Of a stretch of 10,193 nt of DNA, positions 1 through 7,555 are shown in pieces. The stretch covers positions 1-10,193 of the forward strand of contig JAFAPF010000068.1 in assembly GCA_019247245.1 (NCBI GenBank), in the 5' to 3' direction. The first letter of the stretch is position 1, and each line of letters opens with the position of its first letter. Source of the stretch: Rubrobacter sp. (lineage in GTDB: Bacteria; Actinomycetota; Rubrobacteria; Rubrobacterales; Rubrobacteraceae). The notes beneath the pieces are model-generated. The model did no database searches and had not been told where the DNA came from. It saw nothing but the letters and a program-made list of their open reading frames with translations. The position numbers and the translations under genes were made by a program.

Positions 1-649
1 GACTTTTCCCGAGGCTACCGGTCATCTGAAAGATGCCGTCACGGTCGGGATGCCCACCCGAAAGAAGTTCTTTGGGATGTCAAGGGAGCAGGCACTTAAC
101 AGGCTTGGACTCGAGCCGCCGGTCGTCCTTATCTTCGGTGGGAGCGGTGGTGCGCTCAAGCTGAACCTCGCGGCCATCGAAGCTTTCCGAAATCCAACAC
201 CGTACACAGTAATTCAGATCTCCGGTAAGAGGGATTTCCATCGCCTCTCGACCTATAACGCTCGGCACAAGATAATAGAGTATGAAGAAGAGATCTGGCA
301 CTGTTTGGCTGCAACCGACGTGGTGGTAATGCGGGCGGGTGCCGGTTCCTTGTTCGACGCGGCAGCGGTAGGGAGAGCGGCGATTCTCATCCCTTACCCT
401 TATGCCACTGGTGATCATCAACTCCACAACGCTTGGTACTTCACCGAGAAGGGAGCGGGTGAGCTCCTACGTGACGATGCAGTAACCGCTGACACTTTGC
501 GCTCCCGTGTCGAAGATTTGCTGCGGGATGACGTGCGTCGGCAGAAGCTTGCTGAGAACATGCGTGCTCTTTCTACGCCTGAGGCTGCCGGCAGGGTGGC
601 CGAGCAGTTGCTGACGACGGCAATGAACACGAAAGGAAAACGGTCTTGA
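1..649 (+). CDS. murG: MurG, lipid II-forming GlcNAc transferase (C-terminal part, 5' end outside window)
   Basis: MurG transfers GlcNAc from UDP-GlcNAc to lipid I at the inner face of the membrane, giving lipid II. The frame is open from base 2 (reading TFPEATGHLKDAV), so the ATG at 50 is an internal Met; about 216 residues of the C-terminal half are present. Visible: the inter-domain strand ending VGMPTR, the glycine-rich loop GGSGGALKLN (usual form GGSQGAxxLN), and the nucleotide-sugar pocket around RAGAGSLFDAAAVG, followed by IPYPYATGDHQLHNA. The pocket residue that is Glu in E. coli MurG (E269) appears to be Asp here. The stop overlaps the murC start in a TTGA tetranucleotide, which implies coupling. 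The position before murC and the HQxxNA segment favour MurG over other GT28 enzymes. The truncation is only the window edge. Confidence 0.93.
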   Translation, partial: TFPEATGHLKDAVTVGMPTRKKFFGMSREQALNRLGLEPPVVLIFGGSGGALKLNLAAIEAFRNPTPYTVIQISGKRDFHRLSTYNARHKIIEYEEEIWHCLAATDVVVMRAGAGSLFDAAAVGRAAILIPYPYATGDHQLHNAWYFTEKGAGELLRDDAVTADTLRSRVEDLLRDDVRRQKLAENMRALSTPEAAGRVAEQLLTTAMNTKGKRS

Positions 650-1992
650 GGATGCACCTGATAGGTATCGGAGGTGCTGGGATGAGCGGCATCGCCGAAG
701 TTCTACACAGGGGCGGCCACATCGTCACCGGTTCGGACCTTAAGGAGTCTCCATATACCCAAAGGCTCCAGGAGGCGGGTATCAAGGTGTATATTGGGCA
801 CGCTGCACACCAGATCGGAGATATCGATCAGGTAGTGATCTCTACTGCTATCCCATCCACAAACCCCGAACTTCTTGAAGCTCAGCGACGCTCGATCCCG
901 GTGGTACCCCGAGCCGTGGCCCTAGCCCGCATCCTCGCAGCTGGCCGGAGCGTGACCATCGCCGGCACCCACGGCAAGACCACGACCACGAGTATGACGG
1001 CCCACGTCCTTAAGGCATTAGGTGAGAACCCGACTGCGCTCATCGGGGGTGAGCTGAACGATATTGGGAGCAACGTCGTGATTGGAGCCTCCGACCTCTT
1101 TGTCGCCGAGGCCGACGAGAGTGATAAATCACTCCTCTACCTCAAACCTCAGGCGACCGTCGTTACTAACGTCGAATTTGACCATCCGGACTTCTATGTT
1201 TCCCTCGATGATGTCTTTTCGACCTTCGAAAAGTTCGTTAAAGCCTTACCGTCCGACGGACACCTCATCGTCGGCACAGACGATCCAAATTGCGCGGCGC
1301 TGGCAGCTGGCGCTCCCTGCTCGGTCACGACTTATGGCTTGTCGGCGGGAGACCTCCGCGCGAAGATACTCTGCCCCAACATTTATGTTCTCGTCGAGGA
1401 CGGTGAGGAGCGCGGTACGGTCGAACTTGGGGTTCATGGCCGGCATAATATTTTGAACTCTTTAGCGGCAGCAAGCGTTGCCCGCTGGCTCGGCTATGAT
1501 GCTTACCGCGCCGTCACAAGCCTCAAAAATTTTGCCGGTGTAAGACGGCGTTTCCAACTCAAGGGGGAGCGAGGCGAGATACAGATCGTCGATGACTACG
1601 CTCATCATCCGACAGAGCTCTCGGCAACCCTCGAGGCGGCCCGTATGACCCGCTTGTCCGAGGGCCGGGTAATAGCGGTCTTTCAGCCTCACCGCTACTC
1701 GCGTACTCGTACCCTCTACCGCGAGTTTGGCGAGGCTCTTACCCTTGCGGACGCTGTGCTCGTCACCGATGTCTATGGAGCGGGCGAGATGCCCCAGCCT
1801 GGAGTAAACGGCAAACTCGTTGTAGACGCCGTTTGTGAGAGCTCTACCCGCCCTGATGTTTACTACTTACCCGACCAACACGACATTCCCGGAGTGCTTT
1901 GTGCTATCGCCGAACCAAAAGATATGATCCTGACCATCGGCGCCGGTGACATTTCGCGGGTGGGCGATGAACTGTTAAATATGTTGGTTTAG
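646..1992 (+). CDS. murC: UDP-N-acetylmuramate--L-alanine ligase
   Basis: MurC is the ATP-dependent cytoplasmic ligase that adds L-Ala to UDP-MurNAc, starting the stem peptide. The 448-residue product has normal family length. Visible: the N-terminal Rossmann motif GIGGAGMSG (about residues 7-15), the ATP P-loop GTHGKTTTT (107-115), the central segment EADESDKS followed by TNVEFDHPD, and the C-terminal DDYAHHPTE (316-324) and QPHRYSRT. All expected catalytic motifs are intact. The TTG start at 646 overlaps the murG stop by 4 nt and follows an AAGGAAA ribosome binding site at about 8 nt. The alternative ATG at 652 removes only two residues but has worse spacing. No murB follows, unlike many Gram-positive dcw clusters. 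Confidence 0.97.
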   Translation: MRMHLIGIGGAGMSGIAEVLHRGGHIVTGSDLKESPYTQRLQEAGIKVYIGHAAHQIGDIDQVVISTAIPSTNPELLEAQRRSIPVVPRAVALARILAAGRSVTIAGTHGKTTTTSMTAHVLKALGENPTALIGGELNDIGSNVVIGASDLFVAEADESDKSLLYLKPQATVVTNVEFDHPDFYVSLDDVFSTFEKFVKALPSDGHLIVGTDDPNCAALAAGAPCSVTTYGLSAGDLRAKILCPNIYVLVEDGEERGTVELGVHGRHNILNSLAAASVARWLGYDAYRAVTSLKNFAGVRRRFQLKGERGEIQIVDDYAHHPTELSATLEAARMTRLSEGRVIAVFQPHRYSRTRTLYREFGEALTLADAVLVTDVYGAGEMPQPGVNGKLVVDAVCESSTRPDVYYLPDQHDIPGVLCAIAEPKDMILTIGAGDISRVGDELLNMLV

Positions 1993-2001
1993 GAGTTAGA
2001 C

Positions 2002-2727
2002 TTGGCGTGGTTTCGCCTGCGACCTGCCGTGCGAAAGTTCCTTCAGGCTGTCGCCATATCAGCTGCAGTTGCCATACTTACAACTCTGTTTGCCTTCGTC
2101 ATCTCTTATCTACTCTACCCCGTGAGCGGTATTGAGGTGCGAGGCGCTCGTATGTTCCCTGAATCAGAGGCTTGGGAAGCCACCCCGAACAAGGCCAGCT
2201 TACTACTCCTCACCCCCGACATTCTCGAAAAGAAGATAGAATCTAATCCTTGGGTTAAGAGTGCAAGAGTGATCAAAGATTGGGAATCCGGTATAGTTGC
2301 GGTTGAGGTTAAAGAACGTACGGCTGTGCTGGATGGAAACCTGGGTAGCCGCCGGATAGTACTGGCGGCGGATGGAACAGAGCTCCCGGGGCTCGGGGGA
2401 GCCAACCTTAAGCAGGTTGTACTGGACGAGGTGCAGCTGGAGGAGATCTTGAAGGTCAGCTGGGTGTTGGAGAAGAACGGGGCCGTGTTAGATTCGATCG
2501 ATGCTGTCAGCGCCGGCGGCGTCGAAGCAACCGTCAAGGGGCACCACGTTCTCTTTGGTGGGGAGGTTGGGGACGGTCAAGCTCGAGCACTCGTTGACTT
2601 CCTTGCGTCACAGCCCGATGCTGCTTACTTCGACCTCCGCTCACCTGGGAGGGTTGTCATCGGTTCCGAAGAGGTTGGCAAAAAGCCCGATAGCAGATTC
2701 GAAAGTTCGGACGGTACGGACGGTTAG
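2002..2727 (+). CDS. ftsQ: FtsQ/DivIB cell division protein
   Basis: FtsQ/DivIB is a bitopic membrane protein that, with FtsL and FtsB (DivIC), links early divisome proteins to septal peptidoglycan synthesis. The 241-residue product has a short basic cytoplasmic N-terminus, one membrane segment (about residues 16-38), and a POTRA-type domain starting IEVRGARMFPES and continuing to about residue 110 (NPWVKSARVIKDW). An FtsQ beta domain with VEVKERTAVLDG follows, ending in a hydrophilic tail. The TTG start at 2002 lies 9 nt after the murC stop, with an AGGAG ribosome binding site at 1991-1995 that overlaps that stop. The family is poorly conserved, so the assignment rests on topology, POTRA pattern and position between murC and ftsA. 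Confidence 0.9.
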   Translation: MAWFRLRPAVRKFLQAVAISAAVAILTTLFAFVISYLLYPVSGIEVRGARMFPESEAWEATPNKASLLLLTPDILEKKIESNPWVKSARVIKDWESGIVAVEVKERTAVLDGNLGSRRIVLAADGTELPGLGGANLKQVVLDEVQLEEILKVSWVLEKNGAVLDSIDAVSAGGVEATVKGHHVLFGGEVGDGQARALVDFLASQPDAAYFDLRSPGRVVIGSEEVGKKPDSRFESSDGTDG

Positions 2728-2737
2728 CAGGTACCGT

Positions 2738-3946
2738 TTGGCTTCAAGGTTAGTATACGGGATTGACGTCGGCACCACCAAGATAGTGGCTATAGCCGGG
2801 CGGGCGGATAGCCGGCGCGGGTGGGTAGAGGTCTTGAGCATGGGGGAGGCCCCGAGCTACGGCTTAAAGCGTGGGGTGGTGGTAGATCGGGAAGCGGCGA
2901 CCGAGTCTGTAGCCGAAGCGATCGAAGCGTGTGGAGGGATCTTGCGTGGCACGCCGGTTATCGTAGGCATAGCCGGTAGTCACATCTCGTCGTTCAATAC
3001 CGAAGTTACACTCCTCAACCGGAGCCGCAATCGCACCATCACCGAAAGGTTTGTCAGAAAGCTTGAGGCTGAGGCTCGGCGGGTTGAGCTTGGAGAAGGC
3101 GAAAAGGTGGTCCACGTTGTCCCACGCTCTTTCGTCCTCGATGGCATCGAGGGGGTCAAGCAGCCGCTCGGTCTGGCTGGTAGACAGGTGACAATGCGGG
3201 CGCACATCGTGAGTGGTGCAATCTCGAGCATCCAGAACCTCCTCGCGGCGGTCGGCGACTGCGGCGTCAAGGTCTCACGCGTGGTTTTGGAACCTTTGGC
3301 TTCCAGCGAGGCTTGTCTCCTCGATGAAGATATTGGATTAGGTGTCGCCCTTATAGATATCGGCGGTGGTACGACGGATATTGCTACCTTCATACGGAAC
3401 ACCTTGACCCATACTGCCGTGATCCCCATTGGGGGGGAAAGCTTTTCCTCGGACATTGGATATGGCTTAAAGGTTCCCTTCGAGACCGCAGACGAGCTTA
3501 AGCTCAAGTACGGGAACGTGCTCTCCCATACCGTGGACGACGTGGCCGCCGTTCAGATCGCTGGCAGGTACTACAACGCTCGCTTCATGAGCCAGATCCT
3601 CGAGTACCGTGCTCGCGAGGTCCTCGAGTATACTCGTGAATCCCTGGAGAAGGCGCGGGTCTTGAACCTCCTGCCCGGAGGCGCCGTTCTGACCGGTGGT
3701 GGTTCGCTTTTGGAGGGTATGGATACACTAGCAGAAAAGATTCTCGGTATGCGTACTAGGAGGTCTGCTCCTCGCAGGGTAAAGGGGAATTCTGAACCTG
3801 TACAAAAGCCTCAGTATTCAACCGCCGTAGGTCTGTTATACTTCGCCGCGAAAAACAATGACCTTAGACCGAAGAGTAAAGGTGCAGAGCAGGTCAGTTT
3901 TGGTAGCATAGTGACGGCAGTGAAGGGATGGTTCCGGGGGAGATAG
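2738..3946 (+). CDS. ftsA: FtsA, actin-like FtsZ membrane anchor
   Basis: FtsA is the actin-fold ATPase that tethers FtsZ filaments to the membrane and recruits later divisome proteins. Visible: phosphate-1 motif YGIDVGTTK (residues 7-15), an SHS2/1C insert (about 85-165), phosphate-2 motif DIGGGTTD (207-214), adenosine motif TGGGS (319-323), and a C-terminal amphipathic helix GSIVTAVKGWFRGR that fits the membrane-targeting sequence. I chose TTG 2738 (402 residues, family-like length). It lies 10 nt after the ftsQ stop, follows AGCAGGT at good spacing, and gives an N-terminus that starts just before the first motif. An upstream ATG at 2501 would add 79 residues lying inside ftsQ and is unlikely. 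FtsA is absent from many well-studied actinobacteria, so its presence is taxonomically informative. Confidence 0.95.
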   Translation: MASRLVYGIDVGTTKIVAIAGRADSRRGWVEVLSMGEAPSYGLKRGVVVDREAATESVAEAIEACGGILRGTPVIVGIAGSHISSFNTEVTLLNRSRNRTITERFVRKLEAEARRVELGEGEKVVHVVPRSFVLDGIEGVKQPLGLAGRQVTMRAHIVSGAISSIQNLLAAVGDCGVKVSRVVLEPLASSEACLLDEDIGLGVALIDIGGGTTDIATFIRNTLTHTAVIPIGGESFSSDIGYGLKVPFETADELKLKYGNVLSHTVDDVAAVQIAGRYYNARFMSQILEYRAREVLEYTRESLEKARVLNLLPGGAVLTGGGSLLEGMDTLAEKILGMRTRRSAPRRVKGNSEPVQKPQYSTAVGLLYFAAKNNDLRPKSKGAEQVSFGSIVTAVKGWFRGR

Positions 3947-3952
3947 CCCGGG

Positions 3953-3971
3953 TAGCGCCTTTTAGGCGCTG
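3953..3971 (+). promoter_or_regulatory. Intergenic hairpin between ftsA and ftsZ
   Basis: AGCGCCT (3954-3960) and AGGCGCT (3964-3970) form a perfect 7-bp inverted repeat around a TTT loop, starting 7 nt after the ftsA stop. One wobble pair can extend the base. No T-run follows, so it does not look like an intrinsic terminator. It could be an mRNA stabiliser or processing site setting the ftsA:ftsZ ratio; that role is inference. Confidence 0.5.
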
Positions 3972-3984
3972 TGAGAACAGGCGA

Positions 3985-4001
3985 AGAAGGGTTAGAAGGG
4001 T
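3985..4001 (+). promoter_or_regulatory. Tandem Shine-Dalgarno-like repeat before ftsZ
   Basis: AGAAGGGT occurs twice, at 3985-3992 and 3994-4001. The first copy ends 9-10 nt before the ftsZ ATG, a usable spacing. The second abuts the ATG and is too close to act as a normal ribosome binding site. The first copy supports the chosen ATG; the second may be chance or a standby site. Confidence 0.45.
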
Positions 4002-5060
4002 ATGTTGGATGCAGGAACGAGCTATCTGGCGGTAATCAAAGTTGTTGGTATAGGTGGTGGAGGGACCAACGCTGTAAACCGCATGATCAACTCCGGTCTG
4101 TCGGGGGTCGAGTTTATTGCGGTAAACACGGATGCTCAGGCTCTTCAGATGTGTGACGCGGACATGAAGATACACATCGGAGAGAAGCTTACCCGGGGCT
4201 TGGGAGCTGGGGCGGATCCGAAGCTTGGTCTGGAGGCTGCAGAGGAGAGCAAGGCCGAAATCGAGGAGGCTTTGAGGGACGCGGACATGGTCTTCGTGAC
4301 GGCTGGCAAAGGGGGTGGCACGGGCACGGGAGCGGCGCCCGTGGTAGCAAAGATCGCGCGAGAAGCTAATGCGCTCACGGTCGGAGTTGTGACACGGCCG
4401 TTTTCGTTCGAGGGGCGGCGCCGTTCGACGTACGCTGAGGAAGGGATCAAGCGTCTCAAGGAGAACGTGGACTCTCTTATCATAATTCCAAACGACCGTT
4501 TGCTGCAGGTGGCTGAAAAGCGCACCAGCATGATGGACGCCTTCAAGATGGCTGACGACGTGTTGCGCAAGGGTGTTCAAGGGATTACGGACCTCATCAC
4601 GGTACCGGGGCTCATAAATCTGGACTTTGCGGATGTGCGTACGATTATGCAGAACTCGGGGTCGGCTTTGATGGGCATTGGCGAGTCGAGCAGCGAGACC
4701 CGGGCCGCCGAGGCGGCACGGACAGCCATCTCGAGCCCCTTGCTCGAGGCAAGCATAGAGGGAGCTACCGGTATCATCCTGAACATCACGGGGGGCAACG
4801 ACCTCGGGCTCTTTGAGGTCAACGAGGCCGCCGAGATTGTGCATAACGCTGCCCATCAGGATGCGAATTTAATCTTCGGGGCCGTTGTGGATGAGACCTT
4901 CGGCGAGCGCGTAAGCGTAACCGTAATCGCCACGGGCTTCGACCAGCGCCTCGCGAACCGGCGCCGCGAGGAGCAGATGGTCCCAGAGCCACACGAGGAG
5001 GCGCCGCCCCAGCCAGAGGGTGATGTTCTCGACATTCCGGCCTTTCTCCGGCGCCGCTAG
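4002..5060 (+). CDS. ftsZ: FtsZ, tubulin-like division GTPase
   Basis: FtsZ polymerises with GTP into the cytokinetic ring at mid-cell. The 352-residue product is complete. Visible: the N-terminal strand and loop [15 protein letters not shown], the tubulin signature [10 protein letters not shown] (about residues 106-115), the [10 protein letters not shown] region, NDRLL, and the T7 synergy loop [10 protein letters not shown], which supplies the catalytic Asp to the next subunit. There is then a short acidic/proline linker ([12 protein letters not shown]) and the C-terminal peptide [12 protein letters not shown], the docking site for FtsA, SepF and other partners. ATG 4002 gives the expected few residues before the first strand. 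The linker is short. It lies between ftsA and the yggS-sepF block, and both predicted FtsZ anchors, FtsA and SepF, are encoded in the same cluster. Confidence 0.98.
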   Translation: MLDAGTSYLAVIKVVGIGGGGTNAVNRMINSGLSGVEFIAVNTDAQALQMCDADMKIHIGEKLTRGLGAGADPKLGLEAAEESKAEIEEALRDADMVFVTAGKGGGTGTGAAPVVAKIAREANALTVGVVTRPFSFEGRRRSTYAEEGIKRLKENVDSLIIIPNDRLLQVAEKRTSMMDAFKMADDVLRKGVQGITDLITVPGLINLDFADVRTIMQNSGSALMGIGESSSETRAAEAARTAISSPLLEASIEGATGIILNITGGNDLGLFEVNEAAEIVHNAAHQDANLIFGAVVDETFGERVSVTVIATGFDQRLANRRREEQMVPEPHEEAPPQPEGDVLDIPAFLRRR

Positions 5061-5119
5061 CTCGAAGCTTCCGTATCTACGGTGCGCGGCGACGAGGCGG
5101 ATACGGAGCAGCGTATCCG
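5052..5119 (+). promoter_or_regulatory. Overlapping inverted repeats across the ftsZ-yggS junction
   Basis: Three inverted repeats sit here. CGCCGC (5052-5057) pairs with GCGGCG (5086-5091), enclosing CCGTA (5071-5075)/TACGG (5078-5082), which contacts the GTG start. CGGATACG (5098-5105) pairs with CGTATCCG (5112-5119) around GAGCAG. In addition TCCGTATC (5070-5077) is complementary to GATACGGA (5100-5107), so alternative folds are possible. The yggS start has no clear ribosome binding site, so RNA structure may set its translation. The role is inference. Confidence 0.4.
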
Positions 5120-5804
5120 AGACCGACTGTGTCTTGTACGAGAGCGCGTTGCCGAGGCTTTGTGCGTAAGCGGACGGGGGCTGAACGAGACGAAGATACT
5201 CATCGCTAGCAAGTACTACACGTCAGAGCAGATAGCCGTGCTCGCCGATGCCGGGGTCGAACTCCTGGGAGAGAATAGGGCCGAGAGCCTACTGGAAAAA
5301 CAAAAGAGTTTCGGGGACGCCTTCGAGTGGCACTTTATCGGTCATCTTCAGCGCCGCAAGGTGAGACAAATCACCGGAAAGGTAGCGCTCGTACACTCCG
5401 TCGATTCGTCGAGGCTTATCGAAGAACTCGCCAAACGAGCGCCGGAAGAGGGTGTCGAGATGCTCATTCAGGTCAACGTCAGCGGAGAGGAGTCGAAGGA
5501 CGGGGTCGAGGAAGCGGAGATTGAGCGTCTACTCTGGACTGCTGCAAAAACAGAGGGGAAAGTACGTGCGCGAGGGTTCATGACGCTAGCGCCGCTAGTT
5601 GAACGGGCGGAAGATGTGCGTTATGTTTTCGCAAAATTGCGTACGATTCGTGATAGGCTAAAAGATAGTTGGAGTCCATACTTTGATCTTCCGGAGCTTT
5701 CGATGGGTATGAGCAGCGACTATCAGGTGGCTGTCGAAGAAGGCGCTACCATTATTAGGGTAGGGCGGGCAATGATCGAAGATACCAAAGAGGCCCGTTC
5801 GTGA
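5082..5804 (+). CDS. yggS: YggS/PLPBP-family pyridoxal phosphate homeostasis protein
   Basis: YggS/PROSC (PLPBP) proteins bind pyridoxal 5'-phosphate without a known enzymatic reaction and keep PLP and amino-acid pools balanced. They are very often encoded beside sepF and proC. The 240-residue product has the single-domain alanine-racemase-like barrel. Visible: the PLP lysine in IASKYYTSEQI (K44), the segment LLGENRAESLLEK, HFIGHLQRRK (usual form HFIGHLQxNK), VHSVDS, VNVSGEESKDGV, and the phosphate-binding end SMGMSSDYQVAVEEGATIIRVGRAM. The GTG start at 5082 lies 21 nt after ftsZ without an obvious ribosome binding site; no better in-frame start was found. A ylmD/yfiH gene, often found between ftsZ and yggS, is absent. 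Confidence 0.93.
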   Translation: MRGDEADTEQRIRDRLCLVRERVAEALCVSGRGLNETKILIASKYYTSEQIAVLADAGVELLGENRAESLLEKQKSFGDAFEWHFIGHLQRRKVRQITGKVALVHSVDSSRLIEELAKRAPEEGVEMLIQVNVSGEESKDGVEEAEIERLLWTAAKTEGKVRARGFMTLAPLVERAEDVRYVFAKLRTIRDRLKDSWSPYFDLPELSMGMSSDYQVAVEEGATIIRVGRAMIEDTKEARS

Positions 5805-5813
5805 GGAGGATGG

Positions 5814-6392
5814 ATGGGAATTAGAGACCACCTGGAGCGTGTTGCGGCTTGGTTTGGTTTCGGGGTCAACGAAGACGACTACTACGACGAGGAAGAAGAG
5901 AGGCGATCCTATGCGAAGGATCGCTACGCGGGTGACGCTTCCAGCACCGAGCCGGGCCCTACGGTTCGCCGTCTGGGGCGGTCGGAACGTTCGTCTGCTT
6001 TTGGCGCTTCTTTAGGCGACCTCTTCGGTAGGGAAGGCCCGGATCGGGATCGTTCCTTAGTTGCCGGAGCGAGCGGTTCTCACCTTCGACCCGTCCCCGA
6101 TAGCCAGATCCCGCAAACTAGGGTAAGTGTTATCGAGCCCTCTAGCTTTAACGACGCACAGGCTTTGGCCGACCGCTTCAAACGCCAGCAGCCCGTCATA
6201 CTAAACCTCCAGAACGCCGATGGAGAGCTTAGCCGACGAATGGTGGACTTCTGTGCTGGTCTAACATATGGTCTGGATGGTCAAATACAGACCGTGGCAA
6301 ACCGGGTCTTTCTCCTGACGCCGCGCAACATCGAGGTTTCGGCCGAGGAGCGCAAGCGACTCGCCGAACGTGCATTCTTCAATCAACTTTAA
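5814..6392 (+). CDS. sepF: SepF cell division protein
   Basis: SepF (YlmF) is a membrane-bound FtsZ anchor that forms rings or arcs and organises FtsZ bundles; it binds the FtsZ C-terminal peptide. The 192-residue product shows an N-terminal amphipathic membrane helix (IRDHLERVAAWFGF), an acidic, flexible linker (about residues 20-100, starting EDDYYDEEEERR), and the conserved core (about 100-185) with VIEPSSFNDAQALADRF, QQPVILNLQN, FCAGLTYGLDGQI and NRVFLLTPRNIEVS. The ATG follows a near-perfect GAGGAGGA ribosome binding site (5803-5810) that overlaps the yggS stop. FtsA and SepF encoded together would give this cell two FtsZ tethers. Confidence 0.96.
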   Translation: MGIRDHLERVAAWFGFGVNEDDYYDEEEERRSYAKDRYAGDASSTEPGPTVRRLGRSERSSAFGASLGDLFGREGPDRDRSLVAGASGSHLRPVPDSQIPQTRVSVIEPSSFNDAQALADRFKRQQPVILNLQNADGELSRRMVDFCAGLTYGLDGQIQTVANRVFLLTPRNIEVSAEERKRLAERAFFNQL

Positions 6393-6396
6393 GCCC

Positions 6397-7185
6397 TTGG
6401 AGAGTATAGGCATCATCGGGGTGGGTAAGATCGGAGGTTCGCTCCTCGCTCGTCTCTCAGCTTCTAAAGAATTCTATCTCACGGCTAGCGACCCCCGCAA
6501 AGAACGGTTGGAACTTTTCGCCGAAGAATACAATGTCAAAACTACCCCAGCGAACGAGGAGGCTGCGAAAGAAGGCGACTTGCTTATAATCGCAGTCAAG
6601 CCTTGGGACGTGATACCTGTACTCGAAGAGGTCTCCCCCGTTATCGAGGGCACACAAAAGGCGGTAGTGAGCGTGGCGGCTGGCGTCCCAATCTCAGCTA
6701 TAGCTGGGAGCCTACCCGAAGGAATAGCAGTCTTGCGGGTGATGCCTAACGTATGCGCGGTGGTGGGTCTCGGAACTGCTGTGGTGGCTGCAAACATTCC
6801 GGGCCAATCGTATCTATCGGCGGTGACGAACATATTCCGGCACGTGGGCGACGTCATAGAGTTGCCAGAGCCGCTGTTTGATGCTGCCACGGCGCTTCAC
6901 GCCTCGGGGCCGGCGTATGTAGCGCTTTTTGCCGATGCCTTGGTACAAGCCGGGGTGCGGGAGGGTATCCCGCGCGAGGTGGCCATAAGGCTCGTCAACG
7001 GAACCATAGGGGGGACAGCGGCTTTGCTCAAAGAAAGAGCGGCGTATCAGATCCGTGACGAGGTCACCACACCCGGCGGGACCACCGCGGCGGCTTTCGC
7101 GGCAATGGAGAAGGCGGGTTTCGCCGCGGCGGTGTACGACGGAGTAGAGGCCGCCGCGGCGCGTGCCCGGAGACTGGTAGGTTGA
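6397..7185 (+). CDS. proC: Pyrroline-5-carboxylate reductase
   Basis: ProC reduces 1-pyrroline-5-carboxylate to L-proline with NAD(P)H, the last step of proline synthesis, in the cytoplasm. Visible: the N-terminal dinucleotide motif IGIIGVGKIGGSLL, the segment AVKPWDV, VMPNVCAVVGLGTA, the substrate-site ASGPAYVALFADAL, and the C-terminal dimer motif DEVTTPGGTTAAA, all family hallmarks. I prefer TTG 6397 (262 residues, 4 nt after the sepF stop) because family members begin just before the first strand. GTG 6370 would add nine residues and overlap sepF by 23 nt. Neither start has a clear ribosome binding site, so coupling to sepF is likely. The linkage yggS-proC-yggT is widespread; why a proline enzyme travels with division genes is not explained by the sequence. 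Confidence 0.94.
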   Translation: MESIGIIGVGKIGGSLLARLSASKEFYLTASDPRKERLELFAEEYNVKTTPANEEAAKEGDLLIIAVKPWDVIPVLEEVSPVIEGTQKAVVSVAAGVPISAIAGSLPEGIAVLRVMPNVCAVVGLGTAVVAANIPGQSYLSAVTNIFRHVGDVIELPEPLFDAATALHASGPAYVALFADALVQAGVREGIPREVAIRLVNGTIGGTAALLKERAAYQIRDEVTTPGGTTAAAFAAMEKAGFAAAVYDGVEAAAARARRLVG

Positions 7186-7550
7186 CGGTGCTGATGCCGA
7201 AGACGGCGCTCCTCTTCATCGTCGTGCAGACGTTCGGGTACAGCATAAGCTTGCTGTTGACAAGCGGGGTGAACTATGCGTACTACATATTGCTGGGGTT
7301 CATAATCGCTTGGGTGGTGATCAGCTGGTTCCCAGGGTACCCTTCGACGCGGTTCTTCCAGATAATATACGATGCCGTCAGGGGGGTGGTAGACCCGATA
7401 CTGGGACCGTTAAATCGTCGGATACCACCGTTGCAAATAGGCGGCTTCGCGCTGAGCTTGGCGCCGATCATCGCCATTTTCGGCCTCTCTATAGGGCGCA
7501 CGCTTCTGTTGATAATAATTAACCAGTTCATACGACCTGTTACGGGGTGA
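7182..7550 (+). CDS. yggT: YggT-family integral membrane protein
   Basis: YggT/YlmG proteins are small membrane proteins of unsettled function (osmotic, cell-shape or membrane-organisation roles have been suggested) that occur next to sepF and divIVA. The 122-residue product has a hydrophobic N-terminal segment (about residues 8-25), then the YGGT-domain pattern: a membrane helix YYILLGFIIAWVVISWFPG, the conserved FFQIIYDAVRGVVDPILGPLNRRIPP loop, and a second helix (about 88-113). TTG 7182 overlaps the proC stop as TTGA and has GGAG at 7169-7172 with 9 nt spacing. GTG 7188 and ATG 7194 are alternatives removing two or four residues. The N-terminal extra hydrophobic stretch makes it slightly longer than a typical single-domain YggT (about 85-100 residues). 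Confidence 0.88.
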   Translation: MTVLMPKTALLFIVVQTFGYSISLLLTSGVNYAYYILLGFIIAWVVISWFPGYPSTRFFQIIYDAVRGVVDPILGPLNRRIPPLQIGGFALSLAPIIAIFGLSIGRTLLLIIINQFIRPVTG

Positions 7551-7555
7551 TTCCA

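Noticed and set aside
2501..2737. Upstream ATG extension of ftsA by 79 residues
   Set aside because: It lies wholly within ftsQ in another frame, is not FtsA-like, and TTG 2738 has a fitting ribosome binding site and family length.
3894..4856. 320-codon minus-strand open frame opposite ftsZ
   Set aside because: Shadow of GC-rich ftsZ coding sequence; the translation shows no family motifs, and ftsZ is unmistakable on the plus strand.
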